From the NCBI GenBank assembly GCA_009921765.1, contig RFXC01000139.1, forward strand, positions 1 through 11,609: a stretch of DNA of 11,609 bases, in the 5' to 3' direction. A program made the translations under genes and the position numbers. The DNA is from Betaproteobacteria bacterium (GTDB lineage: Bacteria > Pseudomonadota > Gammaproteobacteria > Burkholderiales > Burkholderiaceae). The notes under the pieces were generated by a model. That model did not search any database, had not been told where the DNA came from, and worked only from the letters and a program-made list of their open reading frames with translations. Positions 1 through 8,978 of the stretch are shown piece by piece (positions within the stretch are counted from its first letter, which is position 1; the number at the start of each line of letters is the position of its first letter).

Positions 1-623
1 GGCGTTGCCACGCGCGGCATCTCCGGCGACACCGCTGTCCGCGCAGGCGGCTGACCCCGCTGCTGGCTTTGCAGCAAATCGGCGATCGGATCCTCTCGCG
101 CGACTCGCTGTGGAGCCGTAGCCGGTGGCGTTGGCCTGACCGTCACGGTCTTGCCGGGAACGTCGTCGAGCGCCACCACACCACGAATCCGCGTTGCCCC
201 CCCCGTCATGCTCTGGCCAGGAGGCTGCAACGTAATGGGATAGGTGACGACCATCTGCCCACGATCCGATTCGATTCGTAGGGTCAGCTCGAACACTGGC
301 TCAGGAATCTCGAACTCGGTACGGACTCGAACCACTGTGTTGCCGACACGTGATGTATCGAGCCAGGCAGTGGGCCAGACAAGCTCTTCGCGTCCCGCGA
401 GCCGGATTCGCAGTGGCTCGACAGGAACAACCCGCGGCCGCTCGGAGGTTTCGTCCCAGTCGGCAAGCGCGATTTCGGCGTCAAAGGGCTGCCCCTGCGC
501 CGAACGGACCGTCATCACACCCAGGCGCGCTGCCGCCGCATCGAACGCGAGCACGCAAAGGAAACCCGCCAGCGCGATGAGCAGCGCCACTTTGCGGGCT
601 GGCGAGCTGAGCGCAATTCGCAT
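1..623 (-). CDS. fimV: FimV/HubP-family protein, N-terminal part (3' end outside window)
   Basis: I translated this frame by hand from the ATG at 623; it stays open to the window edge (207 codons). Residues 1-32 look like a signal peptide: basic start (RK at 10-11), a hydrophobic core and a likely cleavage after the AAAA run, before RLG. The mature start (LGVMTVRSAQGQPFDAEIAL) matches the conserved FimV N-terminal domain, followed by short beta-like stretches (PEPVFELTLRIES, MVVTYPITLQPPG) and then a Pro/Ala/Thr-rich linker where a LysM region would follow in the full protein. FimV proteins are inner-membrane, peptidoglycan-binding scaffolds for pilus assembly and polar organisation. It lies 38 bp after asd in the same direction, the usual betaproteobacterial order. 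There is no strong ribosome binding site before this ATG, so the start may be coupled to asd. The identification rests on the N-terminal domain and context only. Confidence 0.75.
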   Translation of the reverse strand, partial: MRIALSSPARKVALLIALAGFLCVLAFDAAAARLGVMTVRSAQGQPFDAEIALADWDETSERPRVVPVEPLRIRLAGREELVWPTAWLDTSRVGNTVVRVRTEFEIPEPVFELTLRIESDRGQMVVTYPITLQPPGQSMTGGATRIRGVVALDDVPGKTVTVRPTPPATAPQRVAREDPIADLLQSQQRGQPPARTAVSPEMPRVAT

Positions 624-661
624 CGATTCGATCCGGCGGGCCGCGCAGCGCCAGCCCGGCG

Positions 662-1768
662 CTAGTCGATGAGGATCCGCAGCATCCGGCGAAGCGGTTC
701 GGCCGCCCCCCAGAGCAGCTGATCGCCCACCGTGAATGCGCTGAGATACTCCGGCCCCATCGCAAGCTTCCGAAGCCTGCCCACCGGAACGGTCAGCGTG
801 CCGGTGACTGCAGTGGGCGACAGGTCACGAATGCTCGCCTCGCGAGAATTGGGGACGAGCTTTACCCAATCGTTGCCGCTGGCCACCAGCGCCTCGATGT
901 CGGTCATCGGCACGTCGCGCCGCAGCTTGATGGTGAGCGCCTGACTGTGGCATCGCATGGCGCCAATCCGGATACACAGACTCTCGACAGGAATGTGAGA
1001 GGGTCCGGAGGCCGGCAGCCCCAGGATCTTGTTCAACTCGGCATCGCCCTTCCACTCTTCGCGCGACATGCCGTTGCCCAGATCCTTGTCGATCCAGGGA
1101 ATGAGGCTGCCCGCGAGCGGAACGCCGAACTGCTCGGTGGGAAATGAACTGCCTCGCATGGTGTCGGCCACGCGCTGGTCGATCTCGAGGATGGCCGAGG
1201 CGGAATCGGCCAACTGCGGCGCCACCGACGCATGGAGTGCCCCCATCTGCGCAAGCAGTTCCCGCATGTTCTGCGCGCCGGCGCCGGAGGCCGCCTGATA
1301 GGTCATGGCTGTGACCCATTCGATCAGGTTCTCGCGAAGGAGACCGTTGAGCCCCATCATCATGAGGCTCACCGTGCAGTTGCCACCGATAAAGTCGCGG
1401 CCACCGCGGGCCAGCGCGTCGCGAATGACATGCAGATTGAGGGGGTCCAGGATGATGACGGACTCATCTTTCATGCGCAGCGCCGACGCCGCGTCAATCC
1501 AGTAGCCTTTCCAACCCGCCGCGCGGAGTCTGGGATAAATCTCGTTGGTCCAGTCTCCACCCTGACACGTGAGGATCGTGTCCATCCGGGAAAGCGCTTC
1601 CACCGACATCGCGTCCTGCAGACGACCTGCCCCCAGCGGCGCCTCGCCCCCTGTTGCAGAGGTGCTGAAGAACACCGGCTCGATCAGCGAGAAATCATTT
1701 TCCTCGCGCATACGCTGCATCAGAACCGAGCCGACCATGCCGCGCCAGCCCACCATCCCGACCTTCAT
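662..1768 (-). CDS. asd: Aspartate-semialdehyde dehydrogenase
   Basis: This enzyme reduces aspartyl phosphate to aspartate semialdehyde with NADPH, the branch point to lysine/diaminopimelate, threonine and methionine, in the cytoplasm. The 368-residue product matches the E. coli-type enzyme (367 aa) along its whole length. It shows the NADP-binding start [15 protein letters not shown], the active-site cysteine in GGNCTVS (Cys131), and [10 protein letters not shown] carrying Arg267 and His274, plus the conserved C-terminal run [20 protein letters not shown]. The frame is open further upstream, but I chose the ATG at 1768 because it gives the family N-terminus; the ATG at 1774 (two residues longer) is a close alternative, and a G-rich stretch (GGGGAACGGGG) lies just before both. 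It starts 31 bp after the end of leuB and is followed by fimV. All key residues are present, so it should be active. Confidence 0.96.
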   Translation of the reverse strand: MKVGMVGWRGMVGSVLMQRMREENDFSLIEPVFFSTSATGGEAPLGAGRLQDAMSVEALSRMDTILTCQGGDWTNEIYPRLRAAGWKGYWIDAASALRMKDESVIILDPLNLHVIRDALARGGRDFIGGNCTVSLMMMGLNGLLRENLIEWVTAMTYQAASGAGAQNMRELLAQMGALHASVAPQLADSASAILEIDQRVADTMRGSSFPTEQFGVPLAGSLIPWIDKDLGNGMSREEWKGDAELNKILGLPASGPSHIPVESLCIRIGAMRCHSQALTIKLRRDVPMTDIEALVASGNDWVKLVPNSREASIRDLSPTAVTGTLTVPVGRLRKLAMGPEYLSAFTVGDQLLWGAAEPLRRMLRILID

Positions 1769-1799
1769 CACCATCCCCGTTCCCCGTGCGTTGCCTGGT

Positions 1800-2779
<980 letters not shown>

Positions 2780-2786
2780 GTTGATA

Positions 2787-2802
2787 CACTCCCTGGGGAG
2801 TG
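2787..2802 (-). promoter_or_regulatory. Perfect inverted repeat covering the leuB ribosome binding site
   Basis: CACTCCC and GGGAGTG form a perfect 7-bp inverted repeat separated by two bases (in RNA, at least a 6-bp stem with a four-base loop). The 3' arm in the leuB mRNA contains the GGGAG ribosome binding site, and the ATG follows eight bases after the repeat. Folding would hide the binding site, so leuB translation could depend on an opening event. That function is inferred; the repeat itself is directly visible. Confidence 0.5.
2790..2793 (-). promoter_or_regulatory. Ribosome binding site of leuB
   Basis: The GGGA(G) core lies nine to ten bases before the ATG at 2779. It fixes the leuB start, which also gives the family N-terminus [14 protein letters not shown]. 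It is listed separately because it sits inside the 3' arm of an inverted repeat. Confidence 0.7.
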
Positions 2803-2845
2803 CCGCGACCAACACCCTGCCGCGACACCTCACTCACCTGACAGA

Positions 2846-2870
2846 ACGGGGCGCTTGCCTGCCGCCCCGT
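2846..2870 (-). other. Stem-loop in the leuD-leuB gap
   Basis: ACGGGGCG and CGCCCCGT form a perfect 8-bp GC-rich inverted repeat around a nine-base loop. It lies 36 bp after the leuD stop. There is no T-run on either side, so it is not a classical terminator; it may stabilise the upstream leuCD message, slow transcription, or mean nothing. The 126-bp gap holds no small gene that I can see. Confidence 0.4.
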
Positions 2871-2905
2871 ATCTGCCGCAAAGACTGCCTTGCCCGCGCC
2901 GGCAA

Positions 2906-3559
2906 TCAGCCAGCCAGCATCCGACCCAGCCAGGGCTGCTCGGCGAGCCGCTTGGCTTCATATTCCCGGATGGCATCTGCATGCCTGAGCGTTAGCCCAA
3001 TCTCATCGAGACCATTGACGAGGCAATATTTGCGGAACTCATCGACCTCGAACTTGAAGCTTCGCGAACCATCGGTGGTGGACACAACCTGCTCGGGCAG
3101 ATCGACCACCAGTTCGAACCCGACGAACCCATTGACCTGATGGAACAACCAGTCGACTTCGCTTTCAGCGAGGCGAATGGGCAGCACCCCGTTCTTGAAG
3201 CAGTTGTTGTAGAAGATGTCGGCGAACGAGGGCGCAATCAGCACCCGAAAGCCGTAGTCTTCCAGCGCCCAGGGCGCGTGCTCTCGCGAGGATCCGCAAC
3301 CGAAATTCTTGCGCGCAAGCAGCACCGAAGCGCCGCGATAGCGCGCGTGATTGAGCGGAAAGTCAGGGTTGAGCGGACGCGTTGCGTTGTCCATGCCCGG
3401 CTCGCCGCGATCGAGGTAGCGCCACTCGTCAAACAGGTTCGGACCAAAACCCGAGCGCTTGATCGACTTGAGAAATTGCTTCGGGATGATGGCGTCGGTG
3501 TCGACGTTTGCACGATCAAGCGCAGCCACCAGGCCGCGGTGTACGGTGAGATTCTTCAT
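2906..3559 (-). CDS. leuD: 3-isopropylmalate dehydratase, small subunit
   Basis: LeuD is the swivelling small subunit of isopropylmalate isomerase and, with LeuC, converts 2-isopropylmalate to 3-isopropylmalate in the cytoplasm. The 217-residue protein has the usual length. It shows the N-terminal [14 protein letters not shown], the hallmark [15 protein letters not shown], and [20 protein letters not shown], all typical of the aconitase C-terminal (swivel) domain. The start is fixed by GAGGAG seven bases before the ATG at 3559, and that binding site lies in the 11-bp gap after the leuC stop, so the two subunits are made together. A 126-bp gap with two inverted repeats separates it from leuB. 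No damage is visible. Confidence 0.96.
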   Translation of the reverse strand: MKNLTVHRGLVAALDRANVDTDAIIPKQFLKSIKRSGFGPNLFDEWRYLDRGEPGMDNATRPLNPDFPLNHARYRGASVLLARKNFGCGSSREHAPWALEDYGFRVLIAPSFADIFYNNCFKNGVLPIRLAESEVDWLFHQVNGFVGFELVVDLPEQVVSTTDGSRSFKFEVDEFRKYCLVNGLDEIGLTLRHADAIREYEAKRLAEQPWLGRMLAG

Positions 3560-3570
3560 TGCCGATCTCC

Positions 3571-4983
3571 TCAGCCGAGCCTGCGAACGTCAACAAAATG
3601 GCCAGCGATGCCTGCGGCCGCCGCCATGGCGGGGCTTACCAGATGCGTGCGCCCCCCTGGCCCCTGCCGGCCTTCGAAATTGCGATTCGAGGTGGACGCA
3701 CAGCGTTCGCCCGACTCGATTCGGTCATCGTTCATGCCGAGACACATGGAACACCCAGGCTCCCGCCATTCAAAGCCCGCATCGCGAAAGATACGATCGA
3801 GCCCCTCGGCCTCGGCCTGAGCCTTGACGAGCCCCGAGCCCGGAACGACCAGCGCCAGTTTCACATTGGAAGCCCGACGCTTGCCGCGCACGACCGCCGC
3901 CGCAGCCCGGAGGTCTTCGATCCGCGAATTGGTGCAAGACCCGATGAACACCTTGTCGACCCGGATGTCGCTGATGGGGGTGTTGGGATTGAGCCCCATG
4001 TAGGTGAGCGCGCGTTCCATGCCCTCGCGGCGAACCGGATCCTTTTCTTTCTCGGGATCGGGCACACGGCCGTCGATGGTGGTGACCATTTCGGGCGATG
4101 TGCCCCAGGTGACGTGCGGAACGACGCTGCCCGCATCGATCGTGACCACGGCATCGAACTTGGCGCCGGGGTCAGAGCGCAGCGTGCGCCAGTAGTTGAC
4201 GGCCTGGTCCCACTCGTCGCCAGCCGGGGCCATGGGGCGGCCCTTCAGATAGCGAAGCGTTGTGTCGTCCACCGCGATCATGCCCGAACGTGCGCCCGCC
4301 TCGATCGCCATATTGCAGAGGGTCATCCGCCCCTCCATGGACAACGCCGAGATGGCCGAACCTGCGAATTCGATGGCAAAGCCCGTACCGCCGGCAGTGC
4401 CGATGCGACCAATGACGGCCAGCGCGATGTCTTTGGCCGTGGCGCCCGCGCCCAGCGTGCCGTCGATCTGCACCAGCATGTTTTTCATCTTGCGCGCAAG
4501 GAGCGTTTGCGTGGCAAGCGTGTGCTCGACTTCGGAGGTGCCGATGCCGAAGGCAAGGCATGCGAACGCACCGTGAGTGCTGGTGTGGGAGTCGCCGCAG
4601 ACCACGGTCATGCCGGGCAGCGTGGCACCTTGCTCGGGCCCGATCACATGGACGATGCCTTGCCTGCGGTCGCGGATATCGAAATAGACGAGTTTGTGCT
4701 CGCGGGCATTCCGATCGAGCGTTTCCACCTGGAGGCGGGCCACCTCGTCAAGAATGGGGCCGCTGCGGTCGGTGGTGGGTACGTTGTGATCGACCACAGC
4801 CAGATTGGCGCTGATGCGCCAGGGCTTGCGGCCAGCCAGGCGCAGGCCCTCGAAGGCCTGGGGGCTGGTCACTTCGTGAACCAGGTGCCGATCGATGTAG
4901 AGCAAGGCGGTGCCGTCGGATTCGGTGCGCACGACATGCGCATCCCACAGCTTGTCATAGAGGGTACGGAGAGCGAGCGACAT
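3571..4983 (-). CDS. leuC: 3-isopropylmalate dehydratase, large subunit
   Basis: LeuC is the iron-sulfur catalytic subunit of isopropylmalate isomerase (leucine synthesis, cytoplasm). The 470-residue product (E. coli 466) aligns end to end. The three 4Fe-4S cysteines are in place: Cys350 in [13 protein letters not shown], and Cys411 and Cys414 in [10 protein letters not shown]. Other signatures are [32 protein letters not shown] and [14 protein letters not shown]. The frame is open 77 codons further upstream, overlapping the MFS gene, but that part is not LeuC-like; the ATG at 4983 gives the normal N-terminus ([14 protein letters not shown]). There is no recognisable ribosome binding site before it; the leader is pyrimidine-rich (ending TTTTTCCC). 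It follows the MFS gene by 79 bp and may have its own promoter there. The small entericidin-like gene that some relatives have next to leuC is absent. Confidence 0.96.
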   Translation of the reverse strand: MSLALRTLYDKLWDAHVVRTESDGTALLYIDRHLVHEVTSPQAFEGLRLAGRKPWRISANLAVVDHNVPTTDRSGPILDEVARLQVETLDRNAREHKLVYFDIRDRRQGIVHVIGPEQGATLPGMTVVCGDSHTSTHGAFACLAFGIGTSEVEHTLATQTLLARKMKNMLVQIDGTLGAGATAKDIALAVIGRIGTAGGTGFAIEFAGSAISALSMEGRMTLCNMAIEAGARSGMIAVDDTTLRYLKGRPMAPAGDEWDQAVNYWRTLRSDPGAKFDAVVTIDAGSVVPHVTWGTSPEMVTTIDGRVPDPEKEKDPVRREGMERALTYMGLNPNTPISDIRVDKVFIGSCTNSRIEDLRAAAAVVRGKRRASNVKLALVVPGSGLVKAQAEAEGLDRIFRDAGFEWREPGCSMCLGMNDDRIESGERCASTSNRNFEGRQGPGGRTHLVSPAMAAAAGIAGHFVDVRRLG

Positions 4984-5013
4984 GGGAAAAACCGGTAAGA
5001 AGGCGGACCGAAG

Positions 5014-5019
5014 ATTATG
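5014..5019 (-). promoter_or_regulatory. Possible -10 element for leuC
   Basis: Reading the minus strand, CATAAT matches TATAAT at five of six positions and would place the transcript start about 20-25 bases before the leuC ATG. No acceptable -35 hexamer is found at 16-18 bp. A 10-bp palindrome, CCCGCGCGGG, lies just upstream at 5029-5038, where a -10/-35 spacer would be; in DNA this rich in GC it may be chance. Confidence 0.25.
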
Positions 5020-5062
5020 CCATGCAGCCCCGCGCGGGCCCGGTTTCGCAGGTTCACTCGCG

Positions 5063-6247
5063 CTAGCGAAACGACTCGCCTGCCGCAACCGGGCGCTCGG
5101 CGCGCGCACAGGCCCACACGGCCAGGCAGCCCAGCGCCGCCACGGCGCCGGCGCCGTAAAACGCCGCGGCAGGAGAAATCGCCACCCAGATCCAGCTCGC
5201 CCCGAGGCCACCAATCATGCCGCCCACACCGTAGCCGATGGTGACGTAAAGCGCCTGGGCACTCGCCTGCTGCTCGGGCCCGAACCAGCGCGACAGGATG
5301 GCCTGCGACGCGGTGTGATGCACGCCGAAGGTGATGGCGTGCAGCAGCTGCGTGAACACCAGCAACCATAACGCGCCCCCCGAGGCGCCCACCAGCACGA
5401 AGCGAAGCGCCGCCACCGCCACGCTCAGCCCCAGCAGAAACAAGGCGGAGAAACGTATGAACAGGGGCCGCTGCAAATAAAACATGGCGATTTCCGCGAC
5501 CACCCCGACGGCCCAGATCAGTCCGATCGCGCCCTTCCCATAGCCATGCTCTTCCAGGTATAGCGAGAAAAACGTATAAAAAACCGAGTGCGCATAGAGC
5601 ATCAGGAACGCCGAGGCAAAAAACGCCGCCTTGGCCGGGTCACGGAGCGCCTTCCAGAGGGGCGCTGGTCGCGGACCTGCCGCCCGCTTCGGCGCCTCGG
5701 GCAGCCCCCAGGTGCAGGCCAGTACCCCTGCCATCATCAGCATCAGCCAAGCGGGCAACCATCCGATGCCGGCCACCTCGAAGAGCGGCCCGGTGATCAC
5801 GACCCCGGCAATGAATCCGATTGACCCCCAAACCCGCATCCGGCTGTAGCGGCCGGCATCGCGGCCAGCGGCCTCGAGCGCGATCGCTTCGGCGATCGGC
5901 ATCTGCCCCGAGGTGGAAAAAAACAGCACCGCGCAGGCGAGCAGAATCCAGCCCACGTCCGCACCCGAGGTCCAGAGGCCAATCAGCGCTGCAATCGAGA
6001 TCAACGAGCAGGCGCGTTGCACCCGATTTCGCGAGGCGCTGCGGTCCGCGAGCCACCCCCAGGCGAGCGGACCCACGATCCGCGAGGCGGGTGACAGCGA
6101 CATCACCAGGCCAATGGCGGCCACGCCCAGACCCACTTCATGGAGATACAGCGTGAGATAAGGCGAGAGCGCGCCCACAAACAGAAAGTAGGTCAGAAAC
6201 AGCGCGCGAACCGCATTACGGGTTCGCGAACCGGGGTCTGAAGCCAC
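5063..6247 (-). CDS. MFS transporter, HcaT-like (phenylpropionate-type permease family)
   Basis: This is a 394-residue, strongly hydrophobic protein with about twelve membrane segments, placed in the inner membrane. It resembles the E. coli HcaT branch of the major facilitator superfamily (MFS_1-like): [20 protein letters not shown] in segment 1, [16 protein letters not shown] near the middle, [16 protein letters not shown] in the second half and [18 protein letters not shown] late, all at matching places (HcaT is 379 aa). That family moves aromatic acids such as 3-phenylpropionate, but the substrate cannot be read from sequence. The start is a GTG at 6247, five bases after the aroC stop, which points to translational coupling; there is no clear ribosome binding site. 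The neighbourhood (aroC, leuCDB, asd) suggests co-expression with amino acid synthesis, so a role in import or export of a related metabolite is possible but unproven. Confidence 0.85.
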   Translation of the reverse strand: MASDPGSRTRNAVRALFLTYFLFVGALSPYLTLYLHEVGLGVAAIGLVMSLSPASRIVGPLAWGWLADRSASRNRVQRACSLISIAALIGLWTSGADVGWILLACAVLFFSTSGQMPIAEAIALEAAGRDAGRYSRMRVWGSIGFIAGVVITGPLFEVAGIGWLPAWLMLMMAGVLACTWGLPEAPKRAAGPRPAPLWKALRDPAKAAFFASAFLMLYAHSVFYTFFSLYLEEHGYGKGAIGLIWAVGVVAEIAMFYLQRPLFIRFSALFLLGLSVAVAALRFVLVGASGGALWLLVFTQLLHAITFGVHHTASQAILSRWFGPEQQASAQALYVTIGYGVGGMIGGLGASWIWVAISPAAAFYGAGAVAALGCLAVWACARAERPVAAGESFR

Positions 6248-6252
6248 CGGGG

Positions 6253-7356
6253 TCAGTCGGGTGCCCGCCCGGAGATCCGGGGCGTGGCGACGCTCACATC
6301 GGCGTTCTGGGCGCGGTGGCGCAGGGCGTGATCGATCAGCACCAGCGCGAGCATCGCCTCGGCAATCGGCACCGCCCGGATCCCCACGCAGGGATCATGC
6401 CGCCCGGTGGTCTCGACCACCGTCGCTGAACCGGACTTGTCGATCGAACGGCGTGGCACGCGGATGCTGGAAGTGGGCTTGATGGCAATGGAGACGGTGA
6501 TGGGCTGACCGGTCGAGATACCCCCCAGAATGCCCCCCGCCTCATTGCCCACGAAACCGGACGGCGTGAGTTCGTCACCGTGCTCGCTGCCCCGTTGCGA
6601 AACCGAACGGAAGCCCGCCCCGATTTCCACGCCCTTCACCGCATTGATGCCCATCATCGCCCAGGCGATATCGGCGTCGAGCTTGTCGTAGAGCGGCTCT
6701 CCCCATCCCACCGGAACCGAATCGGCCATCACCTCGATGCGTGCACCGCAGGAATCGCCCGCGCGCCGCAGGCTGTCCATGTAGCCCTCCAGCCGCTCGA
6801 TGATCGCGGCATCCGGCGCAAAGAAAGGGTTCTGCGACACCTGCGTGGCATCGGTAAACGGAATCGGAATTTCGCCCAGCTGCGACATCCATCCGAACAC
6901 GCGCGTGCCATGGTGCTGATGCAGCCATTTCCTCGCCACCGCGCCAGCGGCCACCATGGGCGCGGTCAGGCGGGCCGAGGATCGGCCACCACCGCGCGGG
7001 TCGCGGACGCCGTATTTGTGCCAATAGGTGTAGTCGGCGTGACCCGGCCGAAAAGTGTCGGCGATCTTTGAGTAGTCCTTGCTGCGTGCATCCTCATTGC
7101 GAATCAGCAGCATGATCGGGGTGCCGGTGGTCTGCCCCTCGTATACGCCCGACACGATCTCGACCCGATCGGGTTCCTGCCGCTGGGTGACGTGACGCGA
7201 GGTGCCTGGGCGCCGGCGGTCAAGGTCGCCCTGAATATCGGCCTCGGCGAGCGCAAGCCCGGGCGGGCAGCCATCAATCACACATCCGATGGCAGGGCCA
7301 TGCGACTCACCGAAATTGGTGACCCGGAACAACTGACCAAAAGTGTTTCCAGACAT
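6253..7356 (-). CDS. aroC: Chorismate synthase
   Basis: AroC removes phosphate from 5-enolpyruvylshikimate 3-phosphate to make chorismate, using reduced FMN, as the last step of the shikimate pathway. The 367 residues (E. coli 361) align throughout. Visible signatures: FGESHG at 15-20 with the catalytic-type His19, the [17 protein letters not shown] loop, [12 protein letters not shown] with His106, [12 protein letters not shown], the FMN-binding QRGSEHGDE and [17 protein letters not shown], and [17 protein letters not shown]. The SARLT variant (E. coli has SARET) is, from memory, normal in Burkholderiales. The ATG at 7356 gives the family start [20 protein letters not shown]; only a weak AGG about ten bases upstream could bind the ribosome. 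It lies 60 bp after gltX and 5 bp before the MFS gene. Confidence 0.97.
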   Translation of the reverse strand: MSGNTFGQLFRVTNFGESHGPAIGCVIDGCPPGLALAEADIQGDLDRRRPGTSRHVTQRQEPDRVEIVSGVYEGQTTGTPIMLLIRNEDARSKDYSKIADTFRPGHADYTYWHKYGVRDPRGGGRSSARLTAPMVAAGAVARKWLHQHHGTRVFGWMSQLGEIPIPFTDATQVSQNPFFAPDAAIIERLEGYMDSLRRAGDSCGARIEVMADSVPVGWGEPLYDKLDADIAWAMMGINAVKGVEIGAGFRSVSQRGSEHGDELTPSGFVGNEAGGILGGISTGQPITVSIAIKPTSSIRVPRRSIDKSGSATVVETTGRHDPCVGIRAVPIAEAMLALVLIDHALRHRAQNADVSVATPRISGRAPD

Positions 7357-7416
7357 CGCGGTTTGACCTGACGGATCGTTGAACGGAGGGTTGGGACGGT
7401 GAGCGGGGCCTGGATC

Positions 7417-8829
7417 TCAGGTCTGCGGGTTGGGCGGCGCAAGCAGTCGTTCGATCACCCGCTCCCGCGACAGGAGCGCAAGGCATGCGTCGACCGAAGG
7501 CGTTTGCGCCAAGCCGAACACCAGAAGCCGGACCGGGATCGCCAGTTGCGGCATTTTGAGCGAGTGCTCGGCAAGCGCCTGTTTGAGAGCCGCCTGCACT
7601 GCCTCGCGGTTCCAGGCCGCGTCGCGCAGGAGCCCCGCCAGCGTGCCCAGCGCAGGCCTGACCGCCTCGGTGAGATGAGTCGACAGGTCTTCGGCGCGCG
7701 GACGCGGATCGGCGTAGAACATGTGTGCGCTGTCCGCGAGCTCGTTGAGCGTGGCCGCCCGATCTTTCAACAACGCACAGACCTGCGCGAGATCGGGGGC
7801 GTCGTGGCCCGCAAGCGCCACCGCATGCACCCCGGCGCGGATCAGCCGCGGCCGGATTGAAGCGGCCAGCCAGGCGTCATCGGCACGCTTGAGATATTGC
7901 TGATTGAGCCAACGCAGTTTGCCGGTATCGAACTGCGAAGGGGAATTGGACAGATGCGAGCCATCGAACCAGGCCACCAGATCGGTGCGACTGAAAATCT
8001 CGTCATCACCATGACTCCAGCCCAGTCGAGCCAGGTAATTGATGACCGCCTCGGGAAGAAAGCCGTCCTCGTCATACTGCATGACCGACACCGCGCCATG
8101 GCGCTTGGAGAGCTTCTGCCCGTCGTCACCGTGGATCATGGGGACATGGCCGTAGCTGGGCGGCACACCTCCCAATGCTTTCAGGATATTGATCTGGCGC
8201 GGGGTGTTGTTCACATGATCGTCGCCGCGAATCACATGCGTGATCTGCATGTCCAGGTCATCGACCACCACGCAGAAGTTGTAGGTGGGCGTGCCGTCCG
8301 AGCGCGCAATCACCAGATCGTCGAGCTCGTCGTTCGAGATTGAGATCGGGCCCTTCACCAGATCATTCCAGACCACCGCACCACCGTCGGGGTTCCGGAA
8401 ACGCACCACTGGCTGAACCCCGGCAGGCGGCTCGCGCCCCTTTGAATTTTCAGGGCGCCAACGCCCGTCATAGCGCGGTTTGAGCCCCTGAACGCGCTGC
8501 GCCTCGCGCATCGCGTCGAGTTCGTCGGGCGAACTCCAGCAGTGATACGCCGTGCCCTCCTCGAGCATGCGCGCGATCACCTCGCGGTAACGGTCCATGC
8601 GCTGGGTCTGAAAGAACGGTCCCTCGTCGGGGTCGAGCGACAGCCACTTCATGCCATCCAGAATCGCCTGAACAGCCTCTGGCGTGGACCGTTCGAGGTC
8701 GGTATCTTCAATGCGGAGAATGAAGGTGCCGCCGAAATGCCGGGCATACGCCCAGGCAAACAACGCGGTGCGGGCGCCGCCAATGTGAAGAAACCCGGTT
8801 GGGCTGGGCGCGAATCGGGTACGGACCAT
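7417..8829 (-). CDS. gltX: Glutamyl-tRNA synthetase
   Basis: GltX charges tRNA-Glu with glutamate in the cytoplasm. The 470-residue protein (E. coli 471) is a class I synthetase: [20 protein letters not shown] carries the HIGH-type motif (HIGG, 15-18), [11 protein letters not shown] follows, and [10 protein letters not shown] (239-243) is the KMSKS-type loop; the C-terminal anticodon-binding part is complete. The zinc site known from the E. coli enzyme is mostly lost: only the first cysteine (Cys97 in AYHCWSS) remains and the others are Ser, Trp (DGRWRPE) and Pro. This is a common zinc-free variant. I chose the ATG at 8829 because [12 protein letters not shown] is the family start; a GTG at 8856 would add nine residues. 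No strong ribosome binding site is seen at either. It is the first gene of the minus-strand run and diverges from the esterase operon. Confidence 0.96.
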   Translation of the reverse strand: MVRTRFAPSPTGFLHIGGARTALFAWAYARHFGGTFILRIEDTDLERSTPEAVQAILDGMKWLSLDPDEGPFFQTQRMDRYREVIARMLEEGTAYHCWSSPDELDAMREAQRVQGLKPRYDGRWRPENSKGREPPAGVQPVVRFRNPDGGAVVWNDLVKGPISISNDELDDLVIARSDGTPTYNFCVVVDDLDMQITHVIRGDDHVNNTPRQINILKALGGVPPSYGHVPMIHGDDGQKLSKRHGAVSVMQYDEDGFLPEAVINYLARLGWSHGDDEIFSRTDLVAWFDGSHLSNSPSQFDTGKLRWLNQQYLKRADDAWLAASIRPRLIRAGVHAVALAGHDAPDLAQVCALLKDRAATLNELADSAHMFYADPRPRAEDLSTHLTEAVRPALGTLAGLLRDAAWNREAVQAALKQALAEHSLKMPQLAIPVRLLVFGLAQTPSVDACLALLSRERVIERLLAPPNPQT

Positions 8830-8859
8830 GAAAAGAAGCCGATCTGGGGGAAGCACCCG

Positions 8860-8865
8860 ATTCTA
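8860..8865 (-). promoter_or_regulatory. Possible -10 element for gltX
   Basis: TAGAAT on the minus strand (five of six to TATAAT) lies 30 bp before the gltX ATG. No good -35 match is found 16-18 bp upstream. Confidence 0.3.
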
Positions 8866-8942
8866 CCGGTCCGCATGGCCTTACCCGCGTGCGGGCGCTG
8901 GAAACCTGCGATCAAGGGCTTCATCCCACCGGCACAAGCGCC

Positions 8943-8948
8943 TAGAAT
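8943..8948 (+). promoter_or_regulatory. Possible -10 element for the esterase operon
   Basis: TAGAAT (five of six to TATAAT) lies 30 bp before the esterase ATG. Seventeen bases upstream is TTCATC, only a three-of-six match to TTGACA, so a weak or activated promoter is more likely than a strong one. Confidence 0.35.
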
Positions 8949-8966
8949 GCGGCGTCTTTTCCGATC

Positions 8967-8971
8967 AGGAG
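8967..8971 (+). promoter_or_regulatory. Ribosome binding site of the esterase
   Basis: AGGAG seven bases before the ATG at 8979. It is the best ribosome binding site in the plus-strand operon and fixes the start, which also gives the family-like opening ARISAGLLRGGLEDGVSVFR. Confidence 0.75.
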
Positions 8972-8978
8972 TCGCGCA

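Larger units (their letters stand above)
8830..8978. promoter_or_regulatory. Divergent promoter region between gltX and the esterase operon
   Basis: The 149 bp between the two divergent starts holds no gene. It contains a TAGAAT hexamer facing each operon, a palindrome CCCGC-GT-GCGGG at 8884-8895 that could be an operator or chance, and the esterase ribosome binding site at its right end. No convincing -35 element is seen for either direction. Confidence 0.5.

Noticed and set aside
284..672. Small frames on both strands at the left end
   Set aside because: The hand-translated minus-strand fimV frame explains this stretch with a signal peptide and a known domain; the others are shadows.
3559..4998. 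A 479-codon open frame on the plus strand opposite leuC
   Set aside because: It is the complement of a strongly conserved leuC in GC-rich DNA, where long antisense frames are common; its translation has no recognisable domain.
4984..5214. A 77-residue N-terminal extension of LeuC
   Set aside because: It overlaps the MFS gene, is Arg/Pro/Ala-rich and has no counterpart in LeuC proteins.
5561..5584. An A-rich patch with TATAAA-like sequence
   Set aside because: It lies in the middle of the MFS gene and encodes a Phe/Tyr-rich membrane segment ([10 protein letters not shown]); the low GC is explained by the codons.
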